A stretch of 64,000 nucleotides of DNA from contig CM069452.1 in the NCBI GenBank assembly GCA_035610835.1, forward strand, positions 30,182,143 to 30,246,142, in the 5' to 3' direction. Position numbers and translations under genes: made by a program. This DNA is from Ophiura sarsii (lineage: Eukaryota; Echinodermata; Ophiuroidea; Amphilepidida; Ophiuridae). The notes under the pieces were generated by a model that was given only the letters and a program-made list of their open reading frames with translations, was not told where the DNA came from and did not search any database. Positions 57,911 through 64,000 of this stretch are shown one piece after another. Within the stretch, counting starts at the first letter, position 1. Each line of letters opens with the position of its first letter.

Positions 57911-59755
57911 CGTGCACATACGGATATAAGCCGCATATTTCTCGTCAATTTGGAACTGACTAAATTATAGACAATAAGACATTAAACAAGGGTATCGATT
58001 TGGTTCAGTTTCAATCCCTCAAGTAAATATACGCTCAGACACAATAATGCTGTGGTCTTCATTTTCATTTGTTTAGTAATATCATGCAACCTTATGTTAA
58101 GGAAGCGGAACACCAACACGGGATTATCCGTTTCTAGCAAAAGCGTTTGGGCAATAACACTTTGTATTTGAATTGTGCAACTTTGTTATCTCTGACAGTA
58201 GGACACCAACTGCCTAATTTGTGATTACCTTACTTAGGCGCATCCTCCGGGAGAACTTACACGCATCCTCATGTTATCGATGAGAAATTCGTAACATAGC
58301 AGGATAATTTAGTCAAGCTCGTCTCTTTATGGGAATAACTCGCAGTTCCTATCATCACGTCATTAGGCCCTATTGTCATGATTGTCTGGTGAAGCCATTC
58401 TTTCACACGACATGTCAATTTCACATGCACTGTGAATTAGTTATATTTACTCAATATAAATGGATGAAGCAAACCAATAACAATGATAGTGTGATGTAGG
58501 AGGAGCACTGTTGATATGTGTCACACAAAACGATCCATTTGTGCATTAAGCTTTCTTTAAACACCGTGGGGTGGTTCTTACATGGATGCTAGAATTAGTA
58601 CTTCACCACAAACCGTAAATACTAGGAAGAAAATAATTCGATCAAATGGTTGTAACATAATGTTTTGAATACATTGAAGACGATCTTTTCAAGGAATCTT
58701 GCTATTATTAGATTTTTAATTCGTTTGCTATTGATAATGATTGAAACAATCCATACTAGAAATAGCAGCTGCTTTTTGAAGCTAGTCCATTCATCTTGAT
58801 CACAAATCTGTGGTTATCCGAGGGTTTCTACTACCGGATATATTGATGACGTCATGTTTTTCTAAATCGATTTCAACTGTATTCAAACCCGTAAAGAAAA
58901 TCTGCACTTCGTCAAAGCTTTTGGGCAACAGCGTTAGGTGGCAATACCGTGGCATTAAGCAGTGACATTTCGTACCAGCTTCGGGAAATTGGATTTCATA
59001 CACACCTTCAAGACACAAAGATACTATAAAAAGATACTATAATTACGCTCGATGAGTAGATGTCAATTTAAGCCTTAATTAGACGTGTAAATGCCTGTCA
59101 TTACCCTACAGTCTTCAGTTTCTGCCAGTCACATTTCCACTTTCTCGTGTCATATTGAAACAAAAAGTGTTTTTAGAGATAGCAGTTGGCCACCTACCTG
59201 GCGACTATGTTAAAATACTTTATCGACAGACATATTAATACGTTGAATCGCGGGCCTTTCTGTTAAAACAACATATGTTGACAGTGATGTATTGAACGTT
59301 GTGCGAGATGATAACACGACACAGAACGTCGTACAGATTAAATTGAATAAAGATCGCTACGAATCAGTTATGTTTTTAGAATGTCAAGAATGTTTTAATG
59401 GTCATTTTAAGCTACATTTTAAACATTTGTGATATATATGGGCCTTGGTTTATAAACGTTGAGAATCTTCTTTAACTTTTCTATAGATTTTTTAAGAAGA
59501 AAATTACCGGATTTATTGAGCGTTATGAAGTAGGTAAAGTTTAAAATGGGTCCTATTTCTTCAAGATGACATTATGAATTCGTATACATTCTTCATAAGA
59601 AAAGTTACACCCTAAGAAGAATTACTCATCTTAAGACCAATCTATACTTTTGACTTGTTTGACGCGGTAAGAGCTATTTTCTGACCGCATAACATCTGAA
59701 CATCCTTTGGTTATTTTGTATACCAGCAAATTAGGAACGCACCATTAGATACTTA
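57911..59755. other. No gene seen
   Basis: AT-rich. A 72-residue minus-strand frame (58800-59018) has no recognised motif. Confidence 0.45.
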
Positions 59756-60126
59756 CAGTGGCGTAGCCAGGTTATTGATATGGGGGGGGGGGGGTGAGAA
59801 GTTAAAATGAACCGACAAGATTGTTTTGACTCAAGACACGCGCGCTTAGCGCGCGAATTTTTTTGACTTTACACCTATTTTTGGCCCGATTGAGGTACAT
59901 TTTGGCTCTAAGCAAGCTTGTACCAACGAATATTGCATTTAGGTGACTGTTATGTGCGCGTAGCACGCAATTTTTTTTCATATGTGTACTTTTGACCATC
60001 ATAATTCCATGATTCCTCTGGTCAAATGAACCGACAGTGCCAATCTCAACCGACACGACGTCAATATTGGGGGGGGGGGGGGGGGGCGATTGCCCCCCTC
60101 GCCCCCCCCCTCTGGCTACGCCACTG
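59756..60126. mobile_element. hAT-type non-autonomous element with exact 8-bp TSD
   Basis: Ends CAGTGGCGTAGCCAGG and CTCTGGCTACGCCACTG. GATACTTA is duplicated exactly at 59748-59755 and 60127-60134. It shares GCGCGCTTAGCGCGCGAA and CAGTGCCAATCTCAACCG with the 38384 element. G-runs lie near both ends. Confidence 0.9.
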
Positions 60127-60134
60127 GATACTTA

Positions 60135-61407
60135 GGGGGGGGGGCATGGAAGTTTAAAAAAAAAAACTTTGCCCACTATCCAGGAAAAAACAACTTTGCC
60201 CACCAACCAGGAAAAAAACCCAAGTTGACCCACTGCTGAGTAAAAAAAAAAGAATTTGACTCGCCCAACTCAATATAAAGAAAAACAGTAAAACCTTAAA
60301 AAAAGAAGAAGTTTGCCGCCTTTGCAAAAAAAAAAAAAAAAAAATCCGCCCGGTGCGTCCCTTATAAGGAAAACCCTGCATGTTGGCTCCAAAACCCCCA
60401 TTTACGACCACAACATTTCCATGCTCCATGACTTCATTAACGGATAAACCATGTACCAAGGGTGAGTGACCACACTCCGGGCGTGCATGAATTACATTAC
60501 TGCGGTTAAAAACCTGTTGAATAAACCAATCCGGACACCTCATTTACCTAAAGCACTACAGAGGCAATAATAGAATCAACATCATACAACAGACTGACGC
60601 AGACAATTGGCGCCATAATGAAATTATACTGGTCTGCCAGTCGGTGCAATTTGATTGCATGTACTAGACCGTTTGAATACTGCTATTGACAAATCTTTGA
60701 AACATTGATTAATTAAGGTTTACAGCTGTGTATGTAGGAAAGATTGCTAATTATGTGCATTGAACCACTATTAACAATATCATGATTATGTTCCGGACAG
60801 TATTTACAAAGACGTTTCCGTAGCAATATAAAATAAGACTTTAAACAACGACAATCCATATTCAGAATCAGCACTCACTATTGGAATGAATAATATCCAA
60901 ATCAAGCCAAGACAAGTAGGATTACGAAGGACAGGAAGAGACCAAATACGATTTCAAGGTCTTCCCACAATGCATGAATGCCAGCCAACAACTAACGTTT
61001 TTTCACATGATGCATTTGTCGAGCTCTAAAGTTTTAGAAATAAGAAAAAGAAACACTGTTAACTAATTTATGCATTGGTGTAAACTAGAATCTAAGATCT
61101 CCAACGTTGAACGCGCTATGAAGCCATGATTGTCTGCATATGTCTATGGGAACCGAGACAAATTGGAGACCAGGATTAGGGCATTTTGCAAAAACGCAAT
61201 GCATTGTGGTGGTGTCTTTAAAATCTTTTTGGGAAGAGGCCAGAATGTCTGTATGTCTTATTGCGGTCCTTCTGTCTCCCTTCGGCTCATTAAGCCTAGA
61301 CAGGCAATTTACAGGCTAAATGCTTGTGAGGCCTTTCCCCTTCTTGACAATATTCGGTGCAACCTTTAGCAGTAACGCCATTGTCATTGACTTCTCTATT
61401 TCAGTTA
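60135..61407. other. A-rich minisatellite then no gene
   Basis: About 60150-60345 holds A-run units separated by CTTTGCCCAC, CAACTTTGCCCACC and GACCCACTGC, a degenerate repeat. Beyond it no coding segment is convincing; a 79-residue frame at 61130-61369 has no motif. Confidence 0.5.
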
Positions 61408-62021
61408 TACACATGGCAACAAAAGTCCCGGACCAGGTGCTTTGAGGTTGGCTAATTCAAAATAGATAATCGGTACCAAAAATCTGAGATATACATTGAA
61501 TAAGCTAATTTCTTTTTCGCAGTTTGATGAACAAAATCAAATGGATACTTTTAAAGTTATGGCGATTTCAATGACCGCGCATAACAACAGCAGATTTGCA
61601 CTAGGTATAGGAAATTATTGATTTGTGTGTGATTACTGTCATAACTTTGTGCTATCTGAACGAGCCACCTAGGTATCTGGATGATTGAGGTCTGGAGTGA
61701 TAACTGCAATTTGTGGGACAAAGGGTGTGACTAGCTGTGAATAATGAAAGTCTTTGCTATCTTTACAGACATTTTCAGTGCGTAATCACACACAAATCAA
61801 TGATTTCCTATAATACCTAGTGTAACTCTGCTGTTGTTATGCGCGGTCATTGTAACCGCCATAAACTTAATAAGTATCCATTCGATTTTGTTGAATGAGG
61901 TATCAAAATGCGGAGAAAAATTTGCTAATTTAATGTATATCTCAGATTTTTGGTACCGATTAGCTATTTTTAATTAGCCAACCTCAAAGCACCTGGTCCG
62001 GGACTTTTGTTGCTAGGTGTA
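61408..62021. mobile_element. 614-bp foldback element, about 235-bp arms
   Basis: The left end TACACATGGCAACAAAAGTCC and the right end, reverse-complemented, TACACCTAGCAACAAAAGTCC, continue as near-perfect arms (GGACCAGGTGCTTTGAGGTT, AATCTGAGATATACATT, ATTTGTGTGTGATTAC) to about 61645 and 61775. A loop of about 130 bp remains. TA lies at both edges, consistent with a Tc1/mariner-type duplication. No coding. Confidence 0.85.
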
Positions 62022-62758
62022 CATGTTATTCATTCTGATACTATTTCATCGGATTAATAATCAATCGTTTTTATAAACATTTTTTTTTCAAAAAGCATGA
62101 ACCGACAAAGTGAATGTTATGTCACTTTATTCTGCAGTTGGTATTTAAGCCACGGTAATTTTTGCGACCCATTTGATATGATAAATGCTAGTATAAATAA
62201 TGCGTGAGAATCCATTACACTTACACAACAATGCCGCCCCAATTTATTTGTAGACTGGCCATCCATGTGGAAATAAATTGTTTGTTTTATTTATTGATAC
62301 GTATTTATTAATAATAAACAGCTTGTGAACGGCATGTCTATAATAGCATAGTGAAATGGTTCAGCTGGTTACCGTAGCTTGGTTTGCCATATAGGTTAAT
62401 TGAATGTTAATTGCAATGTGGATATACATGGTCGTATTTCCGTACGTATTTAAACGCGGTTTTAGCTAAACAAACATATCGGTAAACTAAACAAAATAAT
62501 CGATATTGTTTTAAATTCAAACAAGCGTCTAACTCGCTGAAAAGTGTCTAACTCTCAAACATAGGTATAGAGGTAGTTTAACTCGCGTTTAATTTTATTT
62601 TCCTTGGCGCATATGTTTGGGGCCATCGATTTAAATACTATATAGACATATATATTATGCATTCCTTTAAATTGTACGATAACCCAACGAATTTTATGGG
62701 GACGATATTCGTCGTGTTAAAAACCTGTTTTGTTAAACGTCTTGTCTAAAAGATTAAC
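62022..62758. other. No gene seen
   Basis: AT-rich spacer. Confidence 0.45.
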
Positions 62759-63111
62759 TTAAAGGTAGATGACCCGATCACATTTTCGTAACACAGAATT
62801 ATTTCAAACATACGGAGATTTTCATATCATATGAAAGCTCGTATTTTTCTCATCATCATACTGAAATTTGACGGCCTAAATCGGTATATTTACGGAGAAA
62901 TCAATGAAATAACGTCGAATTACCGCGAATGGTGGTAACCACCGATATAGTTTGTGTACTACTTAATGGGTACAGTTCACAGCATCTTGCGCGTCTAAAA
63001 TAAGAACCATTAGAGCTATGCAACTCAAACTTTGGAACACGACTTTTTTAAGAATGACCTTTCATGTAGAATAGAAAACTTCAAGTTGAAAATCGGAACA
63101 TCTACCTTTAA
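62759..63111 (+). mobile_element. TTAA-flanked TIR element, copy 1
   Basis: Starts TTAAAGGTAGATG and ends CATCTACCTTTAA. It is 353 bp and nearly identical to 63358-63713. TTAA lies at both outer edges and could be the target duplication, as for piggyBac- or Kolobok-type elements. The interior CGAATGGTGGTAACCACC contains a GGTGGTAACCACC palindrome. No coding. Confidence 0.8.
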
Positions 63112-63357
63112 GATATATCTTAAACATGTGATTGAGTTTAGTTAACTACGACTTTATGCTAAAACCGTGTTTAGTACGAGAATACGGCCTACAGGGTTTC
63201 CAATTATTAAGGGAAACAGTTTTAAGCTTCCTAGATTGAGTTCAAAGTAAAAGCTCTTCTAAAATTTAATATATCTCACGACAACGCTTTCCTTTAAAAC
63301 GTCCTGTTGTTACTTTGCGAGCTACAATTACTTTATTATGTAAAGTCCACCTGGTGC

Positions 63358-63713
63358 TTAAAGGTAGATGACCCGATCACATTTTCGTAACACAGAATTA
63401 TTTCAAACATACGGAGATTTTCATATCATATGAAAGCTCGTATTTTTCTCCTCATCATCATACTGAAATTTGACGGCCTAAATCGGTATAATTACGGAGA
63501 AATCGATGAAATAACGTCGAATTACCGCGAATGGTGGTAACCACCGATATAGTTTGTGTACTACTCAATGGGTACAGTTCACAGCATCTTGTGCGTCTAA
63601 AATAAGAACCATTAGAGCTATGCAACTCAAACTTTGGAACACGACTTTTTTAAGGATGACCTTTCATGTAGAATAGAAAACTTCAAGTTGAAAATCGGAA
63701 CATCTACCTTTAA
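63358..63713 (+). mobile_element. TTAA-flanked TIR element, copy 2
   Basis: 356 bp in the same orientation as copy 1, from which it differs by a 3-bp CTC insertion and a handful of substitutions. The flanks outside the TTAA differ between copies, which favours two insertions over a simple tandem duplication. The 246 bp between the copies and the last 287 bp of the window show no gene. Confidence 0.8.
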
Positions 63714-64000
63714 AACATACGTTGTAGTGTAAAACACGTAAAATGGATCAATCGAAGCTACCTTCCAATCGCAAAAATAAAAACAAAAAATATCGAGAGA
63801 CACTCGAATGCTCAAAAACCATATGAAGATGGTAATGAGTTCCTTTATAGTGTTGTAGCATATCTCAAAGACGGATTTATTTTTAGGAAAGTGCCTGCGC
63901 TTGATGCACGAGTGATATCCAGCGGCCGTAAAAGAAAAAAGCGATCAGAGATTGTTTCCGTTAATGTGGTACTTAATTCGAGGAAAGACGTTAATTAGAG

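Overview
This 64 kb window is AT-rich, gene-poor animal DNA. It shows no operons, ribosome binding sites or compact coding. There is one clear, intact protein-coding exon: a class A (rhodopsin-like) neuropeptide GPCR on the minus strand at 54095-55297. Nearly everything else recognisable is mobile or repetitive DNA. The receptor type, the CR1/jockey-like LINE fragments, the short hAT and Tc1/mariner-type elements and the Helitron-like pair fit a marine invertebrate, plausibly a deuterostome such as an echinoderm. That placement is inference; nothing here fixes the species.

Layout. From 0.3 to 11.2 kb there are old diverged copies of two dispersed repeat blocks (A at 0.3, 4.8 and 10.7 kb; B at 2.5, 7.5 and, inverted, 21.8 kb). 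They are interrupted by a palindrome-array element, a foldback element and two LINE 3' ends. From 9.6 to 21.4 kb lie several terminal-inverted-repeat (TIR) elements, two head-to-tail Helitron-like elements with G-rich interiors (13.1-15.4 kb), two minisatellites, and an inverted pair of one TA-flanked element, one copy of which carries a hairpin insertion. From 22.5 to 30.9 kb are a roughly 220-bp satellite, fragments of retroelement proteins, a foldback element and a palindromic tandem array. From 33.6 to 43.4 kb are a long-TIR element with a coding-looking core, hAT-type elements with exact 8-bp target duplications, LINE reverse-transcriptase relics and a decayed Tc1-like transposase. From 45.0 to 47.3 kb is a dense cluster of palindrome arrays. 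From 50.0 to 52.6 kb is a strongly strand-biased GAGTC-rich tract. The GPCR exon follows, and about 290 bp beyond its 5' edge are six palindromes spaced almost exactly 21 bp apart. The last 8 kb hold an hAT element, a 614-bp foldback element and two near-identical TIR elements.

The best candidate for something undescribed is the family whose body is a tandem array of about 20-26 bp palindromes built on CCAGTATCG-NN-CGATACTGG. It appears five or more times, with shared ends related to GTACTTTAGGTC. The 21-bp-periodic CTCACGCGTGAG array near the receptor and the 2.5 kb GAGTC tract are the next most interesting. No RNA gene, CRISPR array or bacterial-type feature could be supported. All similarity calls were made by eye, so superfamily names are provisional.
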